A stretch of 64,000 nt of DNA from Balamuthia mandrillaris (taxonomy: Eukaryota > Discosea > Longamoebia > Balamuthiidae): NCBI GenBank assembly GCA_031835245.1, contig JAVKOQ010000039.1, forward strand, positions 1 through 64,000, read 5' to 3'. Both the position numbers and the translations under genes were made by a program. The first letter of the stretch is position 1. Each line of letters opens with the position of its first letter. A model generated the notes under the pieces. The model had not been told where the DNA came from and ran no database searches. It was given only the letters and a program-made list of their open reading frames with translations. This document shows, in pieces, positions 1 to 11,900 of this stretch.

Positions 1-2907
1 ACGGGCAAGGTAGTTGGTGACGGATGGCAAGCGTGGACTGATCATCGGCCACTGGTAGTCGAGTTGAAGGACTCAGCAGATAATTGCGGCGGGGTTTGGA
101 TGGAACGATGGAAGTGGAAGTCCTACTCGGAGGAAGATCGCAAGAGGAGGTGGAGGGAGTACAAACGCGGGTGCAAGCATTTCTTCAAAGGAGAGGAATG
201 GAAGGCCATGGTCAGGAAAACACAGGACTACTGTTGAAGATCTTTGGAGCAAGTGGAAAAAAGGATGGTGGGATAGTGCAATGAGATGGTTTGGTAGAGA
301 AAGGAGACTAATAGGAGCAAAAACGAGCAGGGCAAGGAAGCCATGGTGGACGGCAGAGTTAACATCCTTGAACAAGCAGGTGGTGATAGCCCATGCTCAG
401 TGGCTAAGAGAAGGAAAGAATGATGGAAAGGCCAGAGAGGAATTTGTGGAACTCAGGAAAAGGTTTGTGAAGTTGTGGAGAGCCAACAAATGGGACTGGA
501 TGAAGTGAAGGAGACAAGAGAACATCAAGGAAATGCAGAAATGGATCGGCAACATGTGGAGGATAGTGGCAAAGCGTAGAGCAGAGCCCAAAGCAGTTAT
601 TGAGCACCACGGTAGCACGGCAGCCTTCAAGGAACATTGGGCAAAGCTGGGAAGGAAGGATTCTTCCATTGGGAGCTTGCATCGAGAGGAAGCAGGTCCA
701 GAAGGACTGCCTTGGTCTGGTAGTAACTGGCTTAAGAAGGAGAGTTTTAATCTTGCATGGAGGAAAAGATTGAGGGTGGGCAAAGCAGCTGGGGTGGACA
801 ATATTGATGGGGAAATGATGAAGTATGGAGGCAAACATGTGCAAGATGCAACTTGGACGCTGATCAAGGTCATTGAGAACCAAGGCATATTCCCCAAGGA
901 GGGGAAACAGGGGGTGGTTATTCCCTTGCATAAGGCAGGAGATCCCCAGAATCCAGCAAACTATAGAGGTATTACTCTCCTATGCAATGCAGCCAAGGTG
1001 TTTGAAGGAGCTATCTTGGTACAATTGAACATACAAGCAAGAGAGCAAGGGTGGATAAGTAATTGCCAGGGTGGATTTAGAAAAGGAAGGGGAGGCATGG
1101 ATCAGGTGTGGCGGTTGAAGAAATGCCTGATGAAGAGAAGCAAAGAACGTACCTATATTGCTCTGTTGGATATCAGCAAGGCATATGACATGCTTGACCA
1201 TGACATACTGGCAAGGACATTACGCAAAAGAGGAGCAGAAGAGGCAGCAGTGGGTATCATTACAGAGTGGTACCATGGTATGCCGAGTGTTATTCGCATG
1301 AATGGGCAGCTTTCAGAGGAATTTCTGGTGGAAAGAGGAGTTAAGCAAGGAGGAGTTTTGTCTCCATTCTTGTTCAATAATGTATACATTGATGTGTTGG
1401 CAAGAAAGCTACAAGCTGCAGGGAGAAGGGAAGAGGAGATAAAGCAAGGAATGTTTGCTTGTTGTTGCAGATGATTGGTAGTGGTGGCCAGCGACCCAGC
1501 CCAGGCAGAGATTGATGTGGCAGTGGAGGCAGTGAATGCTCTGGGACTTCAGTTCAATGCAAAGAAATCAGGGGTGCTAGTACAAGGAAAGAAGGCTCAT
1601 TTTCAAGAGTGGAGACTGAAGGGGGAGGCTGTGAAACGGGTGAAGGAGGCCAAGTACCTGGGACTGTGGTTTGAAGAAAGTGGGGAATGGACAACTCATG
1701 CCAAGGAGAGGATCACCAAGGCCAAGCAAGCCCTCTACAGCCTTAGGCAGCGGGGAGCCATTGCCCAAGGCCTTGGTACACGCACTGCCCAGATTGCTGC
1801 AGAGGCTATTATTGTCAAGTCTACCTTGTCATATGGATTATGTATGACAGAGCTTTCCAAATCATGGTGGAAGAAGATCGAAGCAGTGTGGAATGAGACA
1901 GCAAGAAGTGTATTGCAAGTTCTTCGAAGGACTGTGGCGGGGGTTTGTAGAGCAGAATTGGGCTGGTTGACCATCAAGGCCTACTGTGAGTTGGAAAGAC
2001 AAGCAGTAATTCATCATGCTGAGAGGCAAGATGGCCACTTTGAGCTACTTGAAGAGGTAAGCCAAGCAAGTGAAGAGGAAGGGGAGAAGAATGAAGGTGA
2101 GGGAGGTGCCGGAACGACAGTTGTTGAAAAGAAAGCCAAGAGGATGAGGGCCTTAACTCGAGTAGCCAAGATGGAGTATGCAGCTGAAGGAGAAAGAGGA
2201 ACAAGAGCATGGCTATGGCATAACTTCTTGACAAATGGAAGATGTTTGGTTGGACAACAACGGAGCTTAGTGATTACCAACCCAAGGAAAGAACGTTTGA
2301 TGAATGCTATTCGCTGTGGTGGCCTGCCTATTGGAAAAAAGTGGGGATCCATTCAGCAGTCTGAGGTGGATAGCAAGTGCCCTGCATGTGATGCTGAGGA
2401 AGAAACAGCAGAACACTTCCTGTTAAGGTGTCCTAACCTTTGGGAAGATCGCTTTAGAATCTGGAGTGTGGACAATGGAAGTGAAGAACAAGTCAGAAAG
2501 CTGATTATTGAAGACTGTACAACAAAGCTCCTGTCAAGTGGAAAGAAATGTAACAGAGCTCAAGAGATGGAACAATGTAAGCAAAGTTGTAACCGAGTCT
2601 GGAGATTATGGGCAGCAAGAGCAAGTTGGAAGCATGGAAGTTCTTCTGCATTTTATCAGTCTTTGGAAGTAATGTAAGCAAGGAAAAGAGGAAAAAGGAA
2701 AGGGAAAGAAAAGGATAGCTAGATGATACAAAGTTGGTCTGAAATCTCATTCAAACCTTTCACTTGTGCACTTGAATAACAATTGGGAGGCATTGAGGAT
2801 GAGGGAGTAAAGAAAGTAAGAGTACACTATGTATGTACAAGGCTTACTTTTTATGTATAGATTGGTGTTGCTCTCAGAGCAAATAAACTTTTTATTACTA
2901 CTACTAT
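1..2907 (+). mobile_element. Non-LTR retrotransposon (LINE), copy 1, 5' end outside window
   Basis: This is the 3' part of a LINE. Position 1 corresponds to position 3224 of the copy that follows, and the two stay highly similar to their 3' tails. The element carries the end of an endonuclease domain, a reverse transcriptase and a C-terminal zinc knuckle, then a 3' UTR of about 220 bases ending in AATAAA-like sequence and a short (TAC)n tail near 2891-2906. There are no LTRs and no long poly-A. Clade is not assigned; the endonuclease-RT-knuckle order fits L1-like and related APE-type LINEs. Confidence 0.85.
84..2677 (+). pseudogene. LINE ORF2-like reverse transcriptase, broken (copy 1)
   Basis: Reverse transcriptase motifs are recognisable in order: PANYRGITLL near 950-990, the palm motif LLDISKAYD near 1160-1190, and GVKQGGVLSPFLF near 1340-1375. 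A zinc knuckle CPACDAEEETAEHFLLRC lies near 2380-2430. Compared with copy 2 the frame is broken by an 8-base deletion near 230, a TGG-to-TGA stop at about 506-508, and a deletion around 1460-1480 that destroys the catalytic FADD motif and creates a stop at 1472-1474. In-frame 3-base insertions lie near 1380 and 1810. It cannot encode an active polymerase. Confidence 0.85.
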
Positions 2908-5900
2908 AATCGGTATAGTGTATCTCCCTCCAGGAGGTACCGTGGACAACTTTAAGGTCACCTTGGCTGCGATTGAGAAAAGAATCCTGGACGTGGTCAA
3001 GGAAGGAAGACCCCTGATTATTGGAGGTGATTGGAACGCCAGGGTTGGAAAGGGATGGAATGGTAGAGGTGAATCTACTTACAACGCGAGAGGAAAGGTG
3101 TTGGTGGAGGCTTTCAAAAGGCTGGCCCTCTCGTTGCCTCAGCTCAAAGAGGAAGCGCCAGTATTTACATGGAGAGCTGGAAAACGAAAGAGCATTGTGG
3201 ACTATGTGGTAGCATGGAGATGGACGGGCAAGGTAGTTGGTGACGGATGGCAAGCTTGGACTGATCATCAACCACTGGTAGTCGAGTTGAAGGACTCAGC
3301 AGATAATTGCGGCGGGGTTTGGATGGAACGATGGAAGTGGAAGTCCTACTCAGAGGAAGATCGCAAGAGGAAGTGGAGGGAGTACAAACGCGGGTGCAAG
3401 CGTTTCTTCAAAGGAGAGGAATGGAAGGCCATGGTCAAGAAAACACGGGAGGGAACAGCTACTGTTGAAGATCTTTGGAGCAAGTGGAAAAAAGGATTGT
3501 GGGATTGTGCAATGAGATGGTTTGGTAGAGAAAGGAGACTGATAGGAGCAACAACGAGCAGGGCAAGGAAGCCATGGTGGACAGCAGAGTTAACATCCTT
3601 GAACAAGCAGGTAGTGATAGCCCATGCTCAGTGGCTAAGAGAAGGAAAGAATGATGGAAAGGCCAGAGAGGAATTTGTGGAACTCAGGAAAAGGTTTGTG
3701 AAGTTGTGGAGAGCCAACAAATGGGACTGGATGAAGTGGAGGAGACAAGAGAACATCAAGGAAATGCAGAAATGGATCGGCAACATGTGGAGGATAGTGG
3801 CAAAGCGTAGAGCAGAGCCCAAAGCAGTTACTGAGCACCACGGTAGCACGGCAGCCTTCAAGGAACATTGGGCAAAGCTGGAAAGGAAGGATTCTTCCAT
3901 TGGGAGCTTGCATCGAGAGGAAGCAGGTCCAAAAGGACCGCCTTGGTCTGGTAGTAACTGGCTTAAGAAGGAGAGTTTTAATCTTGCATGGAGGAAAAGA
4001 TTGAGGGTGGGCAAAGCAGCTAGGGTGGACAAAATTGATGGGGAAATGATGAAGTATGGAGGTAAACGTGTACAAGATGCAACTTGGACGCTGATCAAGG
4101 CCATTGAGAACCAAGGCATATTCCCCAAGGAGTGGAAAAAGGGGTGGTTATCCCCTTGCATAAGGCAGGAGATCCCCAGAATCCAGCAAACTATAGAGGT
4201 ATTACGTTCCTATGCAATGCAGCCAAGGTGTTTGAAGGAGCTATCTTGGTACAGTTGAACATACAGGCAAGAGAGCAAGGGTGGATAAGTAATTGCCAGG
4301 GCGGATTTAGAAAAGGAAGGGGAGTCATGGATCAGGTGTGGTGGTTGAAGAGAAGCCTGATGAAGAGAAGCAAAGAACATACCTATATTGCTCTGTTGGA
4401 TATCAGCAAGGCATATGACATGCTTAACCATGACATACTGGCAAGGACATTACGCAAAAGAGGAGCAGAAGAGGCAGCAGTGGGTATCATTACAGAGTGG
4501 TACTGTGGTATGATGAGTGTTATTTGCATGAATGGGCAGCTCTCTGAGGAATTTCTGGTGGAAAGAGGAGTTAAGCAAGGAGGAGTTTTGTCTCCATTCT
4601 TGTTCAATGTATACATTGATGTGGTGGCAAGAAAGCCACAAGCAGCAGAGGAGAAGGAAAGAGGAGATAAAGCAAGGAATGTTTGCTTGTTGTTTGCTGA
4701 TGACTTGGCAGTGGTGGCCAGCAATCCGTTTGAGCTTCAGAGAAGATTGAATGTAGCAGTGGAGGCAGTGAATGCTCTGGGACTTCAGTTCAATGCAAAG
4801 AAATCAGTGGTGCTAGTACAAGGAAAGAAGGCTCATTTTCAAGAGTGGAGACTTAAGGGGGAGGCTGTGAAACGTGTGAAGGAGGCCAAGTACCTGGGAC
4901 TGTGGTTTGAAGAAAGTGGGGAATGGACAACTCATGCCAAGGAGAGGATCACCAAGGCCAAGCAAGCCCTCTACAGCCTTAGGCAGCGGGGAGCCATTGC
5001 CCAAGGCCTTGGTACACGCACTGCCCAGATTGCTGCAGAGGCTATTGTCAAGTCTACCTTGTCATATGGATTATGTATGACAGAGCTTTCCAAATCATGG
5101 TGGAAGAAGATCGAAGCAGGGTGGAATGAGACAGCAAGAAGTGTATTGCAAGTTCATCGAAGGACTGTGGCGGGGGGTTGTAGAGCAGAATTGGGCTGGT
5201 TGACCATCAAGGCCTACTGTAGGAGTTGGAAAGACAAGCAGTAATTCATCATGCTGAGAGGCAAGATGGCCACTTTGAGCTACTTGAAGAGGTAAGCCAA
5301 GCAAGTGAAGAGGAAGGGGAGATGAATGAAGGTGAGGGAGGTGACGGAACGACAGTTGTTGAAAAGAAAGCCAAGAGGATGAGGGCCTTAACTCGAGTAG
5401 CCAAGATGGAGTATGCAGCTGAAGGAGAAAGAGGAACAAGAGCATGGCTATTGCATAACTTCTTGACAAATGGAAGATGTTTGGTTGGACAACAACGGAG
5501 CTTAGTGATTACCAACCCAAGGAAAGAACGTTTGATGAATGCTATTCGCTGTGGTGGACTGCCTATTGGAAAAAAGTGGGGATCCATTCAGCAGTCTGAG
5601 GTGGATAGCAAGTGCCCTGCATGTGATGCGGAGGAAGAAACAGCAGAACACTTCCTGTTAAGGTGTCCTAACCTTTGGGAAGATCGCTTTAGAATCTGGA
5701 GTGTGGACAATGGAAGTGAAGAACAAGTCAGAAAGCTGATTATTGAAGACTGTACAACAAAGCTCCTGTCAAGTGGAAAGAAATGTAACAGAGCTCAAGA
5801 GATGGAACAATGTAAGCAAAGTTGTAAACGAGTCTGGAGATTATGGGCAGCAAGAGCAAGTTGGAAGCATGGAAGTTCTTCTGCATTTTATCAGTCTTTG

Positions 5901-6147
5901 GAAGTAATGTAAGCAAGGAAAAGAGAAGAAAGGAAAGGGAAAGAAAAGGATAGCTAGATGATACAAAGTTGGTCTGAAATCTCATTCAACACCTTTCACT
6001 TGTGAATTGAGTAACAATTGGGAAGGCATTGAGGATGAGGGAGTAAGAAAAGTAAGAGTACACTATGTATGTACAAGGCTTACTTTTTATGTATAGATTG
6101 GTGTTGCTCTCAGAGCAAATAAACTTTTTTATTACTACTACAACAAA
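2908..6147 (+). mobile_element. Non-LTR retrotransposon (LINE), copy 2, 5'-truncated
   Basis: This second copy follows directly on the tail of copy 1, in the same orientation. Its sequence starts in the middle of the endonuclease domain, so it is a 5'-truncated insertion, the usual result of target-primed reverse transcription that stops early. The 3' UTR and terminal (TAC)n tail (about 6125-6147) match those of copy 1, after which the two flanks differ. No clear target-site duplication is visible, because the left flank is itself LINE tail. Confidence 0.85.
2918..5912 (+). pseudogene. LINE endonuclease-reverse transcriptase, broken (copy 2)
   Basis: The N-terminal part retains the C-terminal half of an AP-like endonuclease: GGDWNAR (GDFN motif), SIVDYVV and DHQPL. 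Then come RT motifs including PANYRGITF, LLDISKAYD, GVKQGGVLSPFLF and an intact LLFADDLAVVA catalytic motif near 4690-4720, and the C-terminal knuckle CPACDAEEETAEHFLLRC. Two frameshifts break it. One G is missing from a G run near 4140, just before the first RT motif, and two extra bases near 5222-5225 shift the C-terminal part. The gene is therefore dead, although its RT active site is still readable. Confidence 0.85.
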
Positions 6148-7377
6148 CAATGCAATGCTCTTCCTTATGAACAAGGGCAATGTCAATAGTGTGTGATTGT
6201 GTTTGTGCTAGTTACCCCATCCTATAAATTTTATATAATAGAAATTGACAGTTTTTCTACTGAGCTAAATTTATATGGACAGTTTTTAGCAGTTGATGGA
6301 AAAACCATCAAAAACCACCGTTTTGGGAAAGCTGCAAAACCACCATAGAAAAATTTGTCCAGAATTTTTGACAACCAAAAGCCCAGGGGTATAGCAGATA
6401 ACAAGCCTTGGTTTATCTTGTTGAACTCTGAGGAAGTGCTTGTGCATCATGGGAATGAGGTGATTGGACTCAGTCTTCAAGTGGATGAAATCAAAAGTTC
6501 CTGCGTGAGGGATTACTGCATTAACAAACACCACGGGCACCTGTGGCTGGTGTTCTGCTTATTGCTAGTGAGTAGTCACTTGCATTTATCACCTACACCC
6601 TCAAGTACATTCACACTATTTACAAGAAGCGAACCAGAAATAATGGAACAATGTGGTAATGATCAATAAAGACACAATGGAATTCTGTGGAATTTATGAT
6701 AGTGGCCATAGGAAACTGCTTTGTTACTCATGTCAAAAAAAAGTGAAGAGAGGTTATTAGAAAGCAAGCCAAAGGTTAATGGGTACCTATTACCCCTTAT
6801 TCACCAATTTGTCATTTCCATTTTTACTATCCTCGCCCTTATCACTGACAGCAAAAGCCACTTCGCAGTCTTTCTGCCAGTCTGTCCATCTGTCCTTTTA
6901 TCCTCCACTGTCTTGGATCTGCAGGGTTATTCCCCATCAACATTTGTTTTAAGCGAACTTTTCATGGTCAGAACAGTTCAACCTCACCACAATGAGCAAC
7001 GACAACAAGCTCAGCACTCAAGTTCTACTGATTGAGATGATTTATCTCCCATGGAACTCTGTCTTCTCAGCAAAAAGGAGCAAGCCTCCATCTAATACCT
7101 CAAGGTCACACAGGATAAGCTCCTTGAATATCTGGGCAAACACCAGATGGTCAACAAGGATGAAACCTTCGCTCTCATCCACACTCAACTCTAGCCAAGC
7201 ACAGACATCATCATCTCCGCAACTGGCTTTGGCACTATCACCATCTTCATTACCATCTCCTTCACTAGCTTTGCCTCCCTTTGGCACTAACCAGCCATCT
7301 ACCAATGGATGCCACTGTAAAGCATTCTCTTATCCAGTGCTCTCTTGACTTGCAATTGTAGCAAAAGGGTTGGGGAT
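6148..7377. other. Gene-poor DNA, no assigned gene
   Basis: Only short open frames occur here and none shows a recognisable domain. A stretch at 7040-7310 reads as helical, charged protein in a forward frame but with two stops, so it could be a decayed exon; this is weak. An inverted relative of the downstream minisatellite lies near 6290-6350. Nothing else can be supported. Confidence 0.4.
6290..6350 (-). repeat. Reverse-orientation ATGGTTT-type repeat island
   Basis: The bases here read as AACCATC/AACCACC units on the plus strand, the reverse complement of the units that fill 7378-8037. It suggests that the minisatellite, or an element carrying it, is present in both orientations about 1 kb apart. 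Confidence 0.5.
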
Positions 7378-8037
7378 GGTTTAGAGATGGTTTTGTGGGG
7401 GTGTAGCAGGATTTTTGATGGTTTTTGATGGTTTTTGGATGGTTTTGGATGGTTTTTTCATGGTTTTGGATGGTTTTTGGATGGTTTCAGATGGTTTTTT
7501 CATGGTTTAGCATAGTGCAGCATGGTGTAGCATGGTTGGGCATGGTTTTTTCATGGTGCGGCATGGTTTGGCATGGTTCTGAGATGGTTTTTTCATGGTT
7601 TTTTAAGAAAAAAAAGAATTTCCATGGTTATTTTGATGGTTTGGCATGGTTTAGAGATGGTTTTTGATGGTTTTTTCATGGTTTGGCATAGCTTAACATG
7701 CTTTGCTATGGTTGAGCATGGTTTGGCATGGTTCTGAGATGGTTTTGAGATGGTTTTAGATGGTATTTGATGGTTGTTTTTAAGAATTTCCATGGTTTTT
7801 GATGGTTTGCCATGGTTCTGAGATGGTTTTGGATGGTTTTTTCATGGTTTGGCATAGTTTAACATGCTTTGCTATGATTGAGCATGGTTTGGCATGGTTT
7901 TGAGATGGTTTTGAGATGGTTTTAGATGGTTTTCGATGGTATTTTCATAATTTAACATGGTTTGGCATGGTTTTTGGAGAGCCTAGCATGGTTTTTCATG
8001 GTTTTTGGATGGTTTAGCATGGTAGAGCATGGTTTAA
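7378..8037 (+). repeat. Degenerate ATGGTTT minisatellite
   Basis: About 660 bases consist almost wholly of 9-12 base units beginning ATGGTTT, with variants such as ATGGTTTTTG, ATGGTTTGGC, ATGGTTTTTTC and ATGGTTCTGAG. Longer blocks recur: one built of 'ttttttcatggtttggcat' followed by 'agcttaacatgctttgctatg' appears around 7670-7720 and again around 7830-7880, showing higher-order duplication. The open frames across it are low-complexity and not credible as protein. Confidence 0.9.
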
Positions 8038-8175
8038 AATTGTTATACCACTCTCCCAAAATACCTATCTCTCCTTGTATATATATTTCTTTCTTTCATT
8101 CTATTAAATGTCTTTTCTCTGCACACCCAACGAGTTGGTATCTGTTGGGTTGTTCCCTCACCAGCCTTATCAAAA
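8038..8175 (+). repeat. Dispersed repeat, copy A
   Basis: This stretch matches 8394-8530 directly and 8615-8745 in reverse complement. Shared landmarks in order are CCACT.TCCC, CCTATNTCT, TATATATTTCTTTC, CTTTTCCCTNTG and CCTNACCAGCC. It interrupts the ATGGTTT array, which resumes at 8176. Confidence 0.75.
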
Positions 8176-8232
8176 TGGTTGGGCATGGTTCTTTCATGGT
8201 ATGGCATGGTTTGGTATGGTTTTTAGATGCAC
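8176..8232 (+). repeat. ATGGTTT minisatellite, continuation
   Basis: Six further ATGGTT-type units continue the array after repeat copy A. This implies either that copy A was inserted into the array or that array and repeat belong to one larger element. Confidence 0.7.
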
Positions 8233-8393
8233 ATCCTATAATTATTATTAAAAAAGAAAAAAAAGCCTTTTTTTTTGAATATCCAAGTTCCAGTTCAAGT
8301 TCATTAGTATGCAACTATTGACCTTTTTTTAAATAAAAGCAAGTATTGCAAATATATATATATCTATATTAATAGATGTATACTATATATCAC

Positions 8394-8530
8394 TTTGTTA
8401 TGCCACTTTCCCATTATACTTATCCCTATTTCTTCCTATATATTTATTTCTTTCATCCTTATAAAGGTCTTTTCCCTATGTATATGAAAATGGTGATAGG
8501 CTATTCCTCTATCAGCCTTATCACAGTACC
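8394..8530 (+). repeat. Dispersed repeat, copy B
   Basis: Second direct copy of the repeat at 8038-8175, diverged by substitutions and short indels. It ends in the same CAGCCTTATCA motif. Its right neighbour, copy C, is inverted. Confidence 0.75.
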
Positions 8531-8614
8531 TTCATTAGCCTAGTCAGCTTGAGTCTGTATACTCTTTAAATCTATTAATGTTCTGGCTTTCCTAAATAAA
8601 AAATAAAGGAGATT

Positions 8615-8745
8615 TGGTAATTCATGTAGAAGGCCAGTAGGGCAACAACTCAATAGACATAGGGAAAAGGCCTTTAATAGAATGAAAGATATACAAGGAA
8701 TGAATGGAACATGTATTATGGGAGTGGAAAGTTGGGAATTGCTGC
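8615..8745 (-). repeat. Dispersed repeat, copy C (inverted)
   Basis: The reverse complement carries the same landmarks as copies A and B: CCACTCCCATAATACAT, CCTTGTATAT, CATTCTATTAAAGG and CCTTTTCCCTATG. With copy B it forms a divergent inverted pair separated by about 85 bases, able in principle to fold as a long hairpin. Confidence 0.7.
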
Positions 8746-8900
8746 GTTGGAGACCTGCTTGGCTTTCAAAGGTTGCAACCTGGTAAAGTGTTAACCAGAA
8801 GAACTGCCAATGCCATCCACATTTGTGGCTGACTGATCACAGATCCGATTGTGACTGTTGAATCCCACACAAGAAAAAAAAGTGCTTGCCAAGTAAACAT

Positions 8901-11900
8901 TTATTTGTGTGTTTGGTGATGTGGCACTTTAATGGAACTGCCTGGGGCTCGAGTTGGTCGTTTCCGTTTTTTACGATCCATTTGTTTTTTGTTGTGTTGA
9001 TGACGTTTTTGGGCTGCAGCCTCTGGATTTAGCAAAGACAATAGTGCACGCTTCCGTTTACGTTGTGCTCTTTGTTCATCAACCTTTGATCTCACTTCAT
9101 TTTGTGCTTTCATAAAGACCATGTGCCCAACTTTTTCACGCACCAAATCCATAACTTCTGTGGCAAGTGCAGCAGCTGCAATAAACAATATAGGTTAGCA
9201 AAAAGGTGAACATGACCAACATTATATAGACAAACCATCTGCTTGTTTGTTGCTGCCTTCATTTATAGTCCGATACATTGGAGCAATCATTGGTATCAAG
9301 AAAGGTTCAAGATCGTTGGAGAGCATAGTTGTAGCCATAGCCCCAAACCACTTAAATACACACGTTTTCTGAAAAATTAATTGGGTTAGTAGGTATTTAA
9401 AATGTAAGAGCTAAAGGGAGTGTCATTGCGTACAGTTAATGGGCCTTGGGTACGTGAAAGGAATGATAAGCGACGAAATAGCCAATGCAAGCTTTGCAGT
9501 GTGCCTTCATAGCATCCATTTGCCGTTTGTTCAATATCCTCCTCCTTCTCTTCCTCCTCTTCCTCCTCCTCCTCTATACTGGCAACTTTAGAAGAGGTTG
9601 TATTGTGCTCTGATGAGGAACTCGAGGGATTTTGGTACAAGTATGCGCCTACAAACAATAGGTTTTTCACTACTTGTTCACCCAAGTCCGGGGAAAGGTG
9701 CTCTTCATAGAGCTGTTGGCAAAATACTTTGGCAAGGCTAAAAGCTGCGCTTGCATTAATGATAGCTTCGGCTTCCCCAATCTGTCGACAGTGGCTAAAA
9801 TAGAGGCCAAACAAACGGGCGGCAGCCAAGCGTATCCAAAGGTGATGATGCAACAAAGCTTTGCAAGTAGAGTTCCATAATTCATTCATCTGTCACAAAA
9901 AAGTAATTAAATAATGAAAATGAAAATCGAGATGAGACATTCACAAAGCTTACCTGCTCAGAAACGATCAAGGAGGAGAGAATATTAGGAAAAGCAACGA
10001 ATATTTTTTCCAATAGGACGAGGGCATAGTAGAGTAACTCCCATTGCCTCTTGTTTGCGGCTTGTGATGTTGCACTTTGAGGACTCGCCGTTGCTTCTTT
10101 GCTGACCAAAGTCATTGCAGTATTCATCACGGCAGGAGCATGTTTATCAAAGATTGAGGTCCCTTGGGCGGCTTCAACAAATAGTCCAAGTAACTGAACG
10201 GAGGCTCTCTTGAGAAGATAAACGCTTGATTCTTGATGTTGTTGGTGCGAGGCATCGGATTCGAACCAATGCAGTGCTACTGACAACAGTTGCTGGGCTA
10301 CGTTGGGGTGTGTGGCTAAGAACAGAGCTTTAAGCACTTGGCCAGCAGCCTGCCGACAGGATTGAGAATCATCATTTATCAGGCGCATTACTAGCGGCAG
10401 CATAAAGAACTCCTAGATGATTAGATATCGACGGAAAGAGAGAGAGAGAGAGAGAGAGAATCAGTGACGCAAAAACTCTGACAAAAATGAGTCATGGCAG
10501 TACTAACCGAATAGTCATCAAGGATGGCTTGCGGAAATTTAAGACATATTTGCCGGAGCATGTCTAAAGCTGCCAATCGGCCGGTTTCATGCACAAAGGA
10601 GAGATTTTTCACCAAGAAGGAAAGGTGTTGCTTTAACCTGTCCTTGCCAAGTGGATAGTGGAGTAGAAACTGAAGGAACAGAAAGCTGCATTGCTGGCGA
10701 ATCGCTGGGGCTTGGCTTTGCAACATCAGCTCGCTTAAGCGAATCATTAAGTCGTATATCTCAGACACAACGAGCTTACGAGAAAGAATGACTTTTAGGA
10801 GGTTGAATGTTCGGGCATGGTTTTCTAGCTCATCCAGGTCATTGTTTGCAAAAACGAGAAGGGCGCGAAGTTGAGCTTCAGTTATTGTGTGGTTATCGCA
10901 ATGTCGAATAATCACAGTAAGCATCTTGAAGCAAGTTTGCTGGAGTTCCGAGCGAGCAGCAGATTTCTGTGAACAGCAGTCAAGAACGTGTCAACAGAAA
11001 AAAATCCAAATGTTACTGCTAAATTCTTACCTTGAGCAACGATAAGGTCCTCTTTGTTAGCTTTTGAACATTGGCATGGTGAAGAGTGGGCAACTCAATG
11101 CGTAACAAAAAGCATAGACACTGCAAAAAGTTTGTTAGGCTTCGCTCACCTTCTTCTCTCTCTCTCGCTCTCTCTCGCTCTGCATGCACGTACCTTTAAA
11201 GTAAGAACTAGAGTGTTATTGTACTGGCTTTTCATGCAGAAACGTATGAGTAACGTTGCAAATGGATCCAACATTTGGCGAGTCGCTAAGTTCTGAGTGC
11301 TAAGCTTTTCCCTTTTAAGAAAAGCCAGAAGCACCATCAATCCAAATTCCGCTATCACGTGCATATTGCCTGACCGTTGAAGTTTGGCTCGTTTTGGCTT
11401 GGTAGAAGGGGCGGGTTGTGCTTGTACTAAAAATCGCAGCTCTGCATGAAGTTAAAAAAAACAGGTAAGTGTTTGTTCTTCCATTCAACAAGTTTCATTT
11501 TGGTTTACCTTTTGCTTTTGCTTCACTCGCAATGTTTTGATACTGTTGCTCTCCAGACATGCAGTGCGTCTTGATGAGAGTATGCAGAAAGACGAGTAGT
11601 TGCTCCGAGGTCACCGAGTCGTTCTTTTCTATACCATGGGCAATGTTTCGAAGCGCCTCCTCTATTTTTGCGATTGCTTTGAGTGAAGTGGTTTCTTCCT
11701 GCATTTTTTAATCCCAAGAGATAAGAGCAGTAAGTCACTTGAATAAAACAATAAATAATAAAGGGTATGTCACATACCAGGGCAGCTTTTAGTGGTTGTA
11801 ACAGGGCATGTACAGTGTCGGACCGGAAGGTTATTAACCGAGCACAAATTTCAAAGGCATGATACGTATGCTGGGTCTTACGCGCTTCTTTCAGTTTCCG

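Noticed and set aside
73-6000. Long minus-strand open frames across both LINE copies
   Set aside because: They are shadows of the purine-rich sense strand; they lack domains, and the plus strand carries clear endonuclease, RT and knuckle motifs.
7042-7305. 87-residue acidic minus-strand frame
   Set aside because: No family, no splice partners, and codon composition mirrors an equally open plus-strand frame.
7378-8232. CRISPR array
   Set aside because: Units are short, degenerate and contiguous without unique spacers, and the genome is eukaryotic.
7425-8321. Repetitive open frames such as MVFGWFWMVFSWF
   Set aside because: They are translations of the ATGGTTT minisatellite with no start context, domain or splice support.
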